The notes beneath the pieces are model-generated. The model saw only the letters and a list, made by a program, of their open reading frames with translations, was not told where the DNA came from and ran no database searches. This document shows, piece by piece, positions 1-14,682 of a DNA stretch of 64,000 bases (position 1 is its first letter; every line of letters begins with the position of its first letter). Location of the stretch: assembly GCF_036669915.1 (NCBI RefSeq), contig NC_089316.1, forward strand, positions 1,826,743 through 1,890,742, read 5' to 3'. The position numbers and the translations under genes are program-made. This DNA is from Pocillopora verrucosa. Lineage: Eukaryota; Cnidaria; Anthozoa; Scleractinia; Pocilloporidae.

Positions 1-111
1 CAACTAACAACAAGTTAACAACGTGGTGTGCCTTCAAATACCCTTGAAGACAATATTGTAAAGGAGCCTCCCCTCCCCCTCCTGCCTTAGTGGAAAATCG
101 CACCAGCCACC

Positions 112-3185
<3,074 letters not shown>

Positions 3186-4889
3186 TTTACGCAAGGAGGA
3201 CGCTTTAAGTTGGTCAACGTTAAACATTGAAGGTTGGCATAGGAAGGTGATTGAAAATATCATGACATCATAAGAATAAGAACGAAATTGTTTGTGACTG
3301 GATGATTAAGTACAGCTCACCAGATGTTTTTAGCTTTACAAAAGACAACGACGGTAATGAAGTTAATAACAAATATGATTGGTCGTCATTTGCTCGTTCT
3401 AAGCACTTATAAGACCATGTAAGCATTTTGCTTATGATCGATGTCGAAAGTAGCATCGAGAAAAGTCTAATTCAGTCTGTAATCCTACAGCTGATTAACA
3501 AATTAGACTCCGGCTTCGCGGTTTTCAATAATGTTTTAAACAATTTGTTTGATTACAGACCAAATTGGACTCTCTAATAGAAAACATGAATCGAACTTGC
3601 TCTTAATACAAGGAGGCTCTTCGCATTAAGTGAAATTTGTGCAGGTCTACACGTCATTTCAATGTCATTTTAACGCCAGTCTGTATTAAAGAAATTGTTC
3701 GTTTGATTTGGGGATTCTCTTAGCCACGTAAAATAGAAGGAATTTGTTCAAAATATGGCAGATGTTACTCCCACGGTGTTTAGACAACAGCCAAAACTTT
3801 TGATATTCGTATAGCAACGTATTTTCGTCTCCACTCCCTTTTCAATTCACCTTTTGCTTTGCATGAAAGTTGCAGTCACATACCAGGGTAAGTTACATTT
3901 AATGAAGCTTAATTCCAGATGTGATAACTTAGTTTTAAAATTTTTTTACCGACATGAACAATTTCTCCTCATTAACATGCACTTTGAATAATTTATGTTG
4001 TTTGTTGTGATAAAATGCGTTCTTTGAAAATTCAACCTTAAATTTATGCAAAATTTAAGATGAGAGTGATCATCATATGTTATGAAAACTACTTAAGCTG
4101 TAGTGAAAATGTAAGGCCTGAAAAAATTGTAGGTTCGCACCGGAGTTGAACCCATGACCTCTGCGATACCGTTGCAGTGCTCTACCAACTGAGCTAACAA
4201 ATCAACTGGTTGATTGTTTGGTTTGTAATAAAACCGTTAGTGAGGTATGAACGACCTGCTTGTGGTAAATATAACCGGCCGGGCAATTACGATTATTGAT
4301 CTCAGCAAAAAGCGAGATAATGGATCTTCAAATCAGAGTTGCATGAAATTCCAGTCATGGAGTATGTCGCGTTCAACTCACATTTTAATCAACTCTTGTA
4401 CTTGGCCTTAAGCACATAGACGACGCCATCATTTAAATTTAATGTCTTCTCGCCTGGAGAGTATCAGCTTAGAGTCCCTTGGATTTTACCATATCATTTT
4501 CTGTTGGTAAACTGATACGCCTGTTAGAATCCCAAATTGAATTTGCGTGACACTCGTGATCCGTAAAGCCAAACCACGAGGGTTTTCGCATAACAACATG
4601 GACGTTTTTCTTTAAAAGGAGCACAAAATTATTTAAGAATAAAAACTCTCTGCAAATATTCCATTTTTGGACAGTGTGAAATGGGTATACCTGATAGTTT
4701 TTCTTAGTCATTTGTTACGGACGAAATCAATCAAATATCACAAGAACGTATACTGGGGGAGAGAGGGCCGGGAAACAATGGAAACTTTTCAAAAAGAAAA
4801 AACGTAAAATACCTCCAAATACCAAAACCTCTGTTCTATAGGACCCTCCCCTCCCTCTCGTACGTAAGAAGAAAATCACACCATCCCCC
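3186..4889. other. Intergenic spacer between the two PAN-EGF genes, with a SINE-like tRNA fragment
   Basis: This separates the start of copy 1 from the stop of copy 2. Much of it is similar to the sequence upstream of copy 2 (compare about 3460-4080 with 9390-9960), showing that the duplication unit included upstream flank. No convincing exon is seen. A tRNA-derived element is at about 4110-4340. Confidence 0.6.
4110..4340 (-). mobile_element. tRNA-derived SINE-like element
   Basis: Read on the minus strand, 4200-4133 contains a D-arm-like GCTCAGTTGGTAGAGC, an anticodon-arm-like segment, and GGTTCAACTCC as a B-box/T-arm. The position before the presumed anticodon is not T and the stem is imperfect, so it is not a working tRNA. 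The same head occurs in the inverted pair near 52.6 kb. The element boundaries are approximate. Confidence 0.55.
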
Positions 4890-7800
4890 CTAGTCACAAA
4901 TCTCCTCCAACTGATCAAAGTTGATGTGTCCCCATCCTCCAGAATAGCCATCAACCAAACGTAACTGTGCCTCTTTATTTTTGTAACTTGTCACGTTCCA
5001 GGTTTCTTCGTACATCATTTCTGAACATCTCCCAGTGGCTTGGAAGACCACAGTTCCTTCTACCAAAAGCTCGGCCCTCACTTGGTTTTCATTGCAACTT
5101 CCTCCAATCAAAAACTTGATAGCATTCTTGGTGATGACGAAACTGGGTGACGTCAGTGTACCTTGGGGACCATCGCCTTGACGTCCACCGGCAGGATGAG
5201 CGGGACTGGAACGATTCTCGTAGGTACCTATCCACCAGTCCCCTCTGTGTCTGGATGGCTGGCCCCTGTTTCTCGCTGTGGGATTATCCCCGTATGTAGG
5301 CTGATTATTGAAGGCCGTACCGGTAAGATTCCAGCCTGATAAACCATTTTCGAAGTTAAACAGAACGCACGGTCCTTTTAAGAACAAAAACAAACAACAA
5401 AGGTCTCACCACATCGTTCTTGATTGAAAGGTTAATGGTTTCTTACATAAATACATACATACATTTTATTGGATTTGTATTTACAGGTTATCATGCGTCC
5501 ACAGTTTACGTTTGCTTGAGTGCTATTCTGGGTGGGTCGAATGTTAGACGTAAAACTATTACGTAAGCGTTCACGAATTACTTATAATCTGTTAATTTTG
5601 TCAATAGAAAAAGTTTACTATTGTAGAATAAATAAACTTACAATATCATATAGGGATTAATAGTTAAAATTTTCCTAAGGACTAACTAAGGATATAAACA
5701 AGTTGGCAGCCAAAAAAAAACCGCCAGAATTAGTTAAAACATTTTAGAAAAGCTTGACCTTTCGAATGATTTGTTGAGTGTCGATATGAGAGTCTTCTAA
5801 AGCGAGAATCACAAAGTTTTTTATTGCTTTTTGAATTAATGTTTTGAAAGATTTCTCAACTTTACGGGCATCTCATTTCAAACTTTTGTTTGAAATTCTG
5901 GAGAAAGAATATAGTCGAATTGATAGTTTGGAACTTTGTTGTTAGAAGCAGAAGATCAGGTAGTGTAAGAGAGGATCTCAGAAACATCTTGGAAGAGCTC
6001 TTGAATGCTGCAAGGTGCATTTCTATGCCTGATGTCAAACATCAAATTAGCTGTAAGTTCATAGTAGGAGAACTGTAACAGTAAAACTCCGATATCAGTA
6101 AATAGAGGAATTGCATGCTGGTTGTGATCAGAAAAATAAATAAAACGGAGAGCGCGTTTTTGGAGCTTGAGAAGCTGGCAAGGTATGATGCTTGGCCCTA
6201 AGCTATCAGACCTTAAGTTAGATATGGTGTAATGTAAAACAAAAAAATGTTTAAGAGAGCGCGCCTTGGCACAAAATATCGTAATTTAGGGATAAGTCCA
6301 TCAGTTTGGCTAATTTTGATTGCTTCGTGATCAATATAGTGTTTCCAAGACAGATGGTTGTCGATTAGAATTCTTCGATATTTCACAAAGTCTTGGCATT
6401 CAAAGGCTACCTTCTGTTAAGTTTATTTTCAAATATCATTATTTTGGGTTGGTAGGCTATAATAATTAATCATACAAGAGATTCAACAGAAGAGATTGGA
6501 TCCCCTTATACTTGCTTTGTTCTGAAGTAAATCCAAGTCAACTTATTATTACATTATAATCTGGTCACTCGAATAAGTTTTTCGCACGTTACATGTGGCT
6601 GGCGTGATGCTGGAATAGTATGATCGCATGAGTCACCGCATGAGATGTCCACGTGAGCAAAATTTGCCACAACGGATTTTCTAGGCATAGATTGTCGTGT
6701 AATTTCTGACTCAAGAGGACCTAGTTCAAGGGGAAAGGTTTTCTGCAAGCGTGGACAACTCGGCTCTGAAAACTTTATGCTTCTGTCTTCTGTTAACTAC
6801 CTAGTTGTCCAGGCTGCTTTCTTTGAACTCAATGCAATTATCACTGGCTAATCATTGTTCACGTGACCTTGCAATAATCTAAGAGTCTCCCACCGGCGAT
6901 ATATTTCGGAAATAGGAACTTCAAATATTTCCTTAGAGGGATGTATGCGTTTGACAGAATTTAATTAATATCACGCGATAAGAATGTGGCAGCAGCCGGT
7001 GGCTTTAGTCAGAAGCAAAGTCATCTAACCAAAGACTATCAGAATACCTCAGTTAAAAATGTCTCCGCTTTTCTACTCTATCGAAAGTACAGTTCCAGAC
7101 CTTTACTCTTTATCGTCCGAAAATGGCTGATTTTTTTTTCTTCGACACCAGAAAAGAAGCATATATTACATTTACTTTTTTATTCCCCATATATCTTACC
7201 TTTCTCGCATAACTCTCCTCCAAAACGACTGGGACATAAGCAGCGGAATGTTTTCTCTGTAAGTCCATTCTGACAAGTTCCATTGTTTAAACAAGGAGCT
7301 GACTCGCAAGCATTCTTCAGAGAAAACGATAAGTGATAGTAAAGAAATGAATTGTGTTATCGTAATATTCGACCCCACTAAATGAAAAGAAACTAACACG
7401 GCCACGTGATTTACCAAATTTCACGGCTTGATGGGTTATCATTACTATTATTATTACAATTTCTGATGAGTATGGAGCTTCGCTGCGCGCGCTGTTAACA
7501 GTGTGAAAAAATTCAGCACATAAAATAAAACTATTAAGACATCTTTTTACAATATTACAAACTAAAACATTAATACAAACAAGACTTTCTATTATGATAA
7601 ATATTTCCTAACCTCAGATCCTCGATACACAAACTTTTCTTTCATCTTAAGTTGTGTTTTGTCAGTGGAGTTGTTGAGTTCGCATACGTTGTCGGTAACA
7701 GTCTCATTTATTCCAAAGTTGTATGAAACGCATGAGTAGTTAAAGTAGCACTGCAAGCGGCAAACGAACTCGTCTGGTACATTCAGTGTGGTAATCACGT

Positions 7801-9089
7801 GGCCATACAGAGCTTCTCCTTCCACGTGATCTATCCATTTGATGACCCTGCAATAATCTTGGTAAAGATTAAGACAGAAGTTAACATTAATAAATCGTCA
7901 GTGGTTTAGCGTGTCTGTACTCTTATCAACAACGATATTCGTCATTACAATGGTCAAAATGTCGCGGACGTACTCGATTGTGCCTCGTGAGTCCGCCACA
8001 AATTTTGAAGACTGTGATGACGAATATTACGGTTGTCAATAAGAGTCCAGACCACGCTAAAACCACTGTCGATTTGTTAAAATTGGCCCTTATGGCTGAT
8101 AAACTGATTGTTCTCAATCCATCCCGTCATAATTGGGGAAAGAATACATCTTGCCTTGAGGCAAATCTTGAATTTTTTTCTTTTTTTTGGGGGGGGGGGG
8201 CTGGGATTGGCCTCTGTAGCTAATAAACTGCTAACAGGAAACAATTCAAGAAAGATTTCGCTATGCAATTTCTTCGAGCGAAAACTAAATTGTCGATATA
8301 TTTCGAAGAAACTAGTTCCTTCGTGCTCTCAGAAACATCTCCCTTTTAAGAGGAAATGTGATCCGGAGCTAATGTCTAATACATATTGGTCATGTCTGCA
8401 ATTTTCGCAACACTATGATGACAAAGAAGAATCAAAGCGGCCGCGCTAATTTAATCCCTGAATTAAAATCTCGAAGTTGTTGAACATCTCTATTGAACAA
8501 GCGAAAACGAGCACGAAAGTGAAAACTGTTTTCGTCTGGAGGAATCGATTGAACGGCAATTCAACAATGCCACTCCGAAGCAACAAGATTGTTAGTTAGA
8601 AGAACATAATGGAACTGGCATGAGCTGGAATCTAATGTCAGGTTCATTAATTTACAGCTCAAGTCGCTCATTCCAGAGAAAGTTATTTTGCTCACTTTTA
8701 ATCTAAAGTGTATCCTACCGGAAAAATCTAGATTTGGGATCAAACTTAATCAAACCTCATCAGCTCTCTCAAACAGGTGAAATGTTTGACATACATAAAA
8801 AAGGCCGAGTGTAAATCGGACTGGAAAAATTTAATTGGGTTCCTTTTCCGTTCTTAGCCTGATGACCAACGATTTGATTTAGAGTAATTAGAATAGTTTC
8901 CTCAGAGTGGTGCCAAAATTGCTCTCCTCTAAAATCGCAGCATTACAGCACATACAAGTCAGCATGTATACTTCCCAATTAAAAGAATGAAAAAAATTAA
9001 AATTTCTTACGATTCAAAGCTGTGCAAAACACTGACATCATGTTGAAATGTCCCATCAAAATCATCCAATAAGATATTCTGCATCGCAT
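4890..9089 (-). CDS. Secreted PAN/apple-EGF-beta-sandwich protein, copy 2 (4 exons)
   Basis: Exons: 9089-9011, 7857-7613, 7314-7200 and 5374-4890. Each has exactly the length of its counterpart in the gene at 112-3185 (79, 245, 115 and 485 bases), again giving 307 residues. The leader begins MRCRISYWMILMG. The PAN-like module has CRVIKWIDHVEGEA and CRLQCYFNYSC; the EGF module has [12 protein letters not shown]; the C-terminal sandwich has FNFENGLSGWNLTG, FLIGGSC and GGWGHINFDQ. It is clearly a tandem duplicate and both copies look intact. Its last intron is about 900 bases longer than that of copy 1 because of a LINE fragment at 5400-6430. A secreted or matrix protein is inferred; the ligand is unknown. 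Confidence 0.85.
5400..6430 (-). mobile_element. Degenerate LINE (non-LTR retrotransposon) fragment
   Basis: The minus-strand translation from about 6400 downward gives ILIDNHLSWKHYIDHEAI, then LIPKLRYFVPRRALLNIF and FYITPYLT, interrupted by stops. This pattern (DNxLSWKxHID, then PYLTYG-like) is typical of the region after the reverse-transcriptase core in LINE ORF2. Several in-frame stops show it is dead. It lies in the last intron of PAN-EGF copy 2 and is missing from copy 1. Confidence 0.7.
7890..8230. repeat. Probable dispersed repeat in intron 1 of PAN-EGF copy 2
   Basis: This stretch has no counterpart in intron 1 of copy 1 and so is an insertion relative to it. It begins near AGTGGTTTAGCGTGTCTGT and ends near a T run followed by a G run at about 8170-8200. 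I recall similar sequence as a common coral repeat, but cannot test that here. No reading frame looks real. Confidence 0.35.
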
Positions 9090-11854
9090 TTTTTCGGTAG
9101 AAGGATGCAGTATGCACTGGGAACTGGTCAAAGGCAAATATACACAGTTGACAAAAGACGATGATTTGAAAATATAATGACATAGCTTGAAGAAGCACTA
9201 GTGTAGTGACTCACGATTGACTCCAGGAACACCAGGTGCTGTTAGACTGTCTACAAAGGCAACGAAAACTAATGAAGCTATAACAAAGTTCTAAACCACA
9301 AGGATCGGCGTCAATTTGTCCGTTTTAGATACAAACAGGCCCCGTCTATGTATTTTACTCGTAATTGGCCCCCGCATCTGATAGCAAAATCCGCGACAGA
9401 CTGATTAACAAATCTAGGTTCCTGCTTCACGGTTGTCGATAGTGCTTTGATTCTTCGCATGAGTTACAGACTGAATTCGACTAACTGGAACCTATTACCA
9501 TAATGTAAAAAAAAACTTCGGTGGAGCCTGCTTTAAACTAAAGAAGCTCTGGCATAAAGGGAACTTATTCATGTCTACAAAGTCATGTCAATGAACAGAT
9601 GTAACTAACGACGCGTCCAAATTAAGGAATTTCATTCGTTTTTGGGGAGGATGGACTTAAACCATTACCAGCCAAAAACTTTGACTATTGTAAGGAAACC
9701 GTGGATCCTCTTCAACTCTCCTCGTGCTTTGTATTGAAAGTTGCAGTTACAGGCTATAGAAAGTTATACTTCTTCAAGCTTACATTTATAGTACCTTATT
9801 TTTTCAAATTTCCACGGACATGAACAATTTTCTCAGCATTAACATGCACTTTTTTGAATAATTCATCATCTTTAATTACTGTGATAAAATTGCGTTTCTT
9901 TGAAATTTTATACCTTGAAAATATGCAAAATTGTCAGATGAGCATTATCGTCTAATGGCGGCTTACAATACTTAGGGTAAGCTGAAAATTGGATACACTC
10001 TTGCAGCTTTAATGGATTAAAAATAGTTTTAAATAAGTCCATGAGGGTTCGTTTGATCATCAAGTGGTGACAAGAAAAAGGTCAACTCCAGTTTACGCTC
10101 GTTTTGACCCAGTCTGCTGAAAAGGGACGGACGATAATCATCATGCGATTCAAGTCAAGCCTTTGGGCTATTTGGCATTGTTAGCGAGCTTCAAAAAGGC
10201 CCTTGAAAACGTAAACAAAATCGTAAATACTACGTAAGATAGAGAAAATAAGAAAAAAATTTCGTTAGAAATAAGGAAAAATTTTTATAACAAGTAATTT
10301 TTAAATTACAAAGTTCAAGTCAACGAGTTTTGACTTGAAAAGAGAGAAGTACCAACTACTGACTATGAGGAAAAAATAAATTCAGTTCTTTAACATACAC
10401 TTTTCTAAGATAGGGGAACGGGAATATCTTGAAAAGAAATTGGAGTGAACACATAACGCAGGGTTTTTCAAAAAAGGGCCCTTAATTTTCCTAACAATGA
10501 ATTCAAGATCTAACCAGGATGAGGAGAAAAAATCCTTAACAACTTGCTATCCAAAGTACAGGGAAATCGTGAAATTAGATTTAGATAAATGTGTAAAGCG
10601 GCTTCAACTGGTTGGAAACTACTCGGTGCGGTAAATTAAAAACTGGGCAGGATCAGGAGAAAGGTTCTTTACCAAGTATTATGCGATTAAAAATATTAGA
10701 AGGACAGAGCTTCAAAAAATTTGGAATGGTGATCAAAACATTGTTTTGAGATTCAATTTTTTAAGTGTAAAACATCTGTCCCATTTATAACCTCCTTTTA
10801 ACAATCGAATGAAATAGATTTTCCTCGCATCTGAATGTCATTAGTAGCCTTCGCTTATAGGCCCCACGATCTGCCTGATGTAAGGACGATAGTTATCCCA
10901 CCGTGTAGCGCCAATAATCCATTTCCTTGCAATTATTTTAAGCTTCCTTCTAGCCTCACCGTTCTCTCCGGATGGCTCCGTTCGCCGCCACCAAAGTTTT
11001 ACCACTCTTGAAACAAAAAATCGCATGATTTTTTTTTGGCGTTAATTAGTAGTGTAAATTATCCTAAACTTGCATTGTGTCATCATTCTTTACTCTTCAT
11101 TGACGGCAACAGCTCCGCCTTGGTGTAGGAAGACAGGGGAACACGTCACAGTAGAAGACCGACCTCAAACTTATTGTTTTGCATTATTTTCCAGGTTCTT
11201 TTGTCTTTTTCCTTTCTATTGTTGAACGTTAAGTGTCTGCCTTCCTTCACACCAAAGTAATAGCCCCTCGTGGAAACCACAGGAAATTACTCGGAGTTTT
11301 TATCGTGTTACTTTGTGAGTCAGACTTCCTTACGATCAAGGTATTGGGACTTCGCATTTTTTTCGAAAGTCCCGGTAACTTGACAGGCATGGAATCATCT
11401 TTTAAAATTAAAATTTAAAAGAATAGACAAAATGCAGTTTGTGGCTCCCTAGCCAGTCCATTTGATTTCTTTGAGGCTGATAGTTTTTTAGATCATTTCA
11501 AAACCTTTGTGAAAACCCACACCTGGAATGAAAAGTTGGGACCTTCGAGAAACGGGGCCCTGGACCCGGCAACACGAAAGGTTTTCACGGTTGTTAATGT
11601 TAATCAGAAGGTCTTACAAATAAAAGCTGAAAAAACTAGAACCCTTTATTGACCAAAACTATTATATCTTTTTATTTTTTATCAGAGGGCACGGTAAAAG
11701 ATCAATGAAAATTTAAATGAGGCCCTGGGGATGAAGAGCTATTCGAAGAGCAATCTCTGTTCGCTCTTATAATAAAGTAAATGGAAAATCTTTTAAGTGT
11801 GACTAAAAGTATATTTATACTTGCTTGAGAGAGGCCGGTACCCCTAGCAGGCGA
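9090..11854. other. Gene-poor spacer
   Basis: No convincing exon is seen on either strand. The first 900 bases are related to the flank upstream of PAN-EGF copy 1. The remainder is AT-rich with stop codons in all frames. Confidence 0.5.
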
Positions 11855-12430
11855 ATGCTTTGGAAAAAAAAAACTTACAAGACTTCACCGGCTCATACTC
11901 TACTAAGCTTGGTTAATATATGTTTCTTAATCGTAATTTGGCCTCTCAGTTACGCTCATTGCGGTTCTCACATGTCCGCTATCGAGGGTCTCTACCATAA
12001 CGGAGAAGATGACGCCTCTTGGCACCTGAGAAAACGCCTAGTCTTTGTGTCAGGTAATTGCTTGGAAATTTTTATGAGATTAACGGAAGCATCACAAGAG
12101 TTTGATCTTACTTTTGATGAGTTACAGGGTTTAATTTCCTGTTTTGGCCGCTCAAGTTTTCTCTTTTTACCGAAAACTACAACCTCTACTGATGCAGTGG
12201 TTTTCATGCTCTTGAACGAATTTAGTCGATGTTCTACAAAGTTGCCTCCTCTTTTTTTCTCTAGGGCGGATTCTGACATGCATCTCGTAAACGTCATGAG
12301 ATATCTCTCCAAATGGCTATCATGTGCTGTTACGACAGCAAGTTCGCAAGACGCAGATCTTGGAAAGCGAGTAGGTTTGCATGTAGATTGGAACTCTGGT
12401 GAATTTCCTTTAAAGCATAGAGCCTTTTAA
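11855..12430 (+). CDS. Hypothetical open frame, convergent with the GPCR
   Basis: From the first ATG this frame codes 191 residues. It includes a hydrophobic stretch (ICFLIVIWPLSY) and a segment FDLTFDELQGLISCFG that looks protein-like. It ends 7 bases from the GPCR stop on the other strand. I recognise no domain. It could be a last exon, a decayed gene or chance. The long frame in AT-rich DNA is the only argument in its favour. Confidence 0.25.
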   Translation: MLWKKKTYKTSPAHTLLSLVNICFLIVIWPLSYAHCGSHMSAIEGLYHNGEDDASWHLRKRLVFVSGNCLEIFMRLTEASQEFDLTFDELQGLISCFGRSSFLFLPKTTTSTDAVVFMLLNEFSRCSTKLPPLFFSRADSDMHLVNVMRYLSKWLSCAVTTASSQDADLGKRVGLHVDWNSGEFPLKHRAF

Positions 12431-12437
12431 GTTTGGC

Positions 12438-13426
12438 TTAAACGAATCGCACGTTATTTATTTCTTGCTGGGCTGGTAACGCATTTCTTCGGAACAGTTT
12501 CTTCACACCATTCCTAACACGAGAATTTCTGTAGCAATACAGTAAAGGATTCGCCAGGGAATTCAACTGCATAAGTAATTCCCACAGGAGGAAAGCTGAA
12601 CTTGAACGCAGGATAGGGAAAGCTTCTCCTACCATGAACATTTGCAATAGCAGGAAAAAATGACAGGCATAGGGATCCAGTTAAAATGGCAGAGGTCTTG
12701 GCAAGCTTAGATTCAAGTTTTACCTTTAATATATCAGTAACTCGGCTGATTTCGCTCACTTTGCGCCTTCGAAATCCAATGCAAACCATAGCATAAAAAA
12801 TAGACGATTGCTACAATGGCAATTGTTCCGACGACGCACCAGATAATGTAGAGGGTTTGTGAGATCTTCTCAGCCAAGCCAAGAATTTCCATCAGGAGGG
12901 CTGGAATTGTTAAACATAAGGCTGCAAGCCAGACGGCTACCTTCATAATTTCAATGAGGCGTCTACTTACAATCGTCTTGTATTCAATCCATTTTACCAC
13001 TGCAACATACCTTTCCCAGCTAATCACTGTCAGGTGAAACAAAGATGACATAGAAAAACAGTACATTGAGTAGACGTTAAGAATGTCCAATAAGCAAATC
13101 CGCTGAGACCAAACTTGCTTGACCATTAAGAAGCAAATAGCGACAGATAAGGACATATTCACTGTACCCACAAGGAGACCAGCGATCGCTAAGCTGCACA
13201 ATAAAAGGTTTGAGTTCGTTTGAAGCTCTTTCATTTTCATTATGGCCGTGACGACTACAATGTTCAAGGCTACTGTAGCAGGGGAAGCAACAAATGTGAT
13301 ACTTAATAAAATCCAAGGAAAAGTCCTGTCGTTGAGGTTCCATGTCAGTTCTGGTGCATACGCACAGACAAACACTGTATCAGATTTGACAAAAGTGGAC
13401 GAGTTCTGGCTGCTGTTGAAATGCAT
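12438..13426 (-). CDS. Rhodopsin-like (class A) GPCR with two frame breaks at T runs
   Basis: A seven-helix receptor spread over three minus-strand frames. From ATG at 13426 it would be about 328 residues. The N-terminus carries two NSS glycosylation sites. TM1 includes LNIVVV, TM2 is CSLAIAGLLVG, TM3 ends in SWERY (the E/DRY position), TM5 ends near IVYF then CIGFRRRKVSEI, and TM7 carries NPLLY (NPxxY). Two one-base shifts occur at about 12798-12803 and 12655-12660, each at a run of six T; a run of five would keep the frame. This suggests sequence error more than a pseudogene. The conserved TM2 aspartate (2.50) is glycine. The upstream open frame to 13792 has no ATG. The ligand cannot be told. 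Confidence 0.82.
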
Positions 13427-14577
13427 ATCCAACTGCCGGCATAAAGATGCGTTTACAAAAAACAACTTATGCTCGCTTAAGATTGCTGGACGAATGCGAA
13501 ATGAATAACCTACTCTCTGTTCTTTTCTTAATACGAGAGCAAGGAGTGTGTTTCTTCCTTTTATGACAGCCTTACCGGAAGTTTTTAGGGTAAGGTATTC
13601 TGAGCCTAATTTAAAACGGGAAACACGACGTAATAACACGTAACTTGAATGGTTACTCAACAAACTAGAATTAGCTTTAAAAATTACAAAAAGGAAGAAA
13701 AGATTCAGTCCTACAATAATGGAATTCAATAGCCATTGCGTCAGGATATATATGTCACTGAATGACACAATTCTTGCAAACCAGAATACCACATCACCGC
13801 AACGGAACCAGACTCTTGTCCAATTGTTTCTTTAATCTACACCGGCAATTACGTGGCACAAAACGTGTCGCTTTTTGTTATTGATATTCATAATCTAAAA
13901 CATGATAAATTTTCATTTCGTAATTATAAATTTCATAAAAAAATAATGCAGGCTGTAAATTCGGTACAATTCAACCGAATTGTACGAAACAAAATCTAGT
14001 TTCATGTTTTTTGACTCCTTATACAACAACTCCACACAATCAGAGTATATGTGTTGACAACGAAATCATTGTGTCTCTCATTATTTGCGTGCAACTCAAA
14101 TTTAAGGATAGCTTCTTTATTTTTAAATAGTAACAGCGTTCTGCCTCTCAATATCTTTTTCGTATAATTGTTGCTTCATTCAATTCTATCTAACTCATCA
14201 TTCGACTTGTATTCACCTATTTTCGATTCAATCGAGACCCCTCATTTGATACCTCGAGATGTTGTTAACTTCTATTTTCCACCGTGAGAAAGCCAAGTAC
14301 AAAAGTACATCACCCCCGCGGATGCGAGCTTTAAATTTTTACCGAGAATGTCAGAAGAGAGAAATCAACGCGGTTCGATTTGAGTCTAGTAGTGTTGAGA
14401 TGGAATATGGGAATTGAATTCGTAGGCAAAGGAGAGTGGGGTAAGTCATGCAAACATTGAAAAGTATAATTCGGTAAGGATTTGAATAATAATAAGTTGG
14501 CTTGCATATCTCAGTCCTTGTGATGTGTGAGCAATCGACAATAAGACTTGCCAAAACGGTTTTCATACATTTAACTG
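13427..14577. other. Spacer between the GPCR and the first fibrinogen-like gene
   Basis: The first 370 bases are an open extension of the GPCR frame without ATG, containing a hydrophobic segment (NSIIVGLNLFFLFVIF); it could be an upstream coding part if another exon supplies a start. The rest holds no recognisable feature. Confidence 0.4.
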
Positions 14578-14583
14578 TTTATT
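14578..14583 (-). terminator. Poly(A) signal of the first fibrinogen-like gene
   Basis: AATAAA on the minus strand, about 100 bases past the stop codon at 14683. The position is right for 3' end formation. Confidence 0.45.
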
Positions 14584-14682
14584 CAAGAATCTCTCAATGC
14601 TAAATCAGTGTTAAAAGATCACATAACTTGAACGATGAGAGCCATAGCTCTCTCTTTCGGTTGGAATCCTCTGAGAAGATGC

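Noticed and set aside
13427-13792. N-terminal extension of the GPCR
   Set aside because: The frame is open but has no ATG (it starts at GTG), and the ATG at 13426 gives a normal-length N-terminus with glycosylation sites. Kept only as a note.
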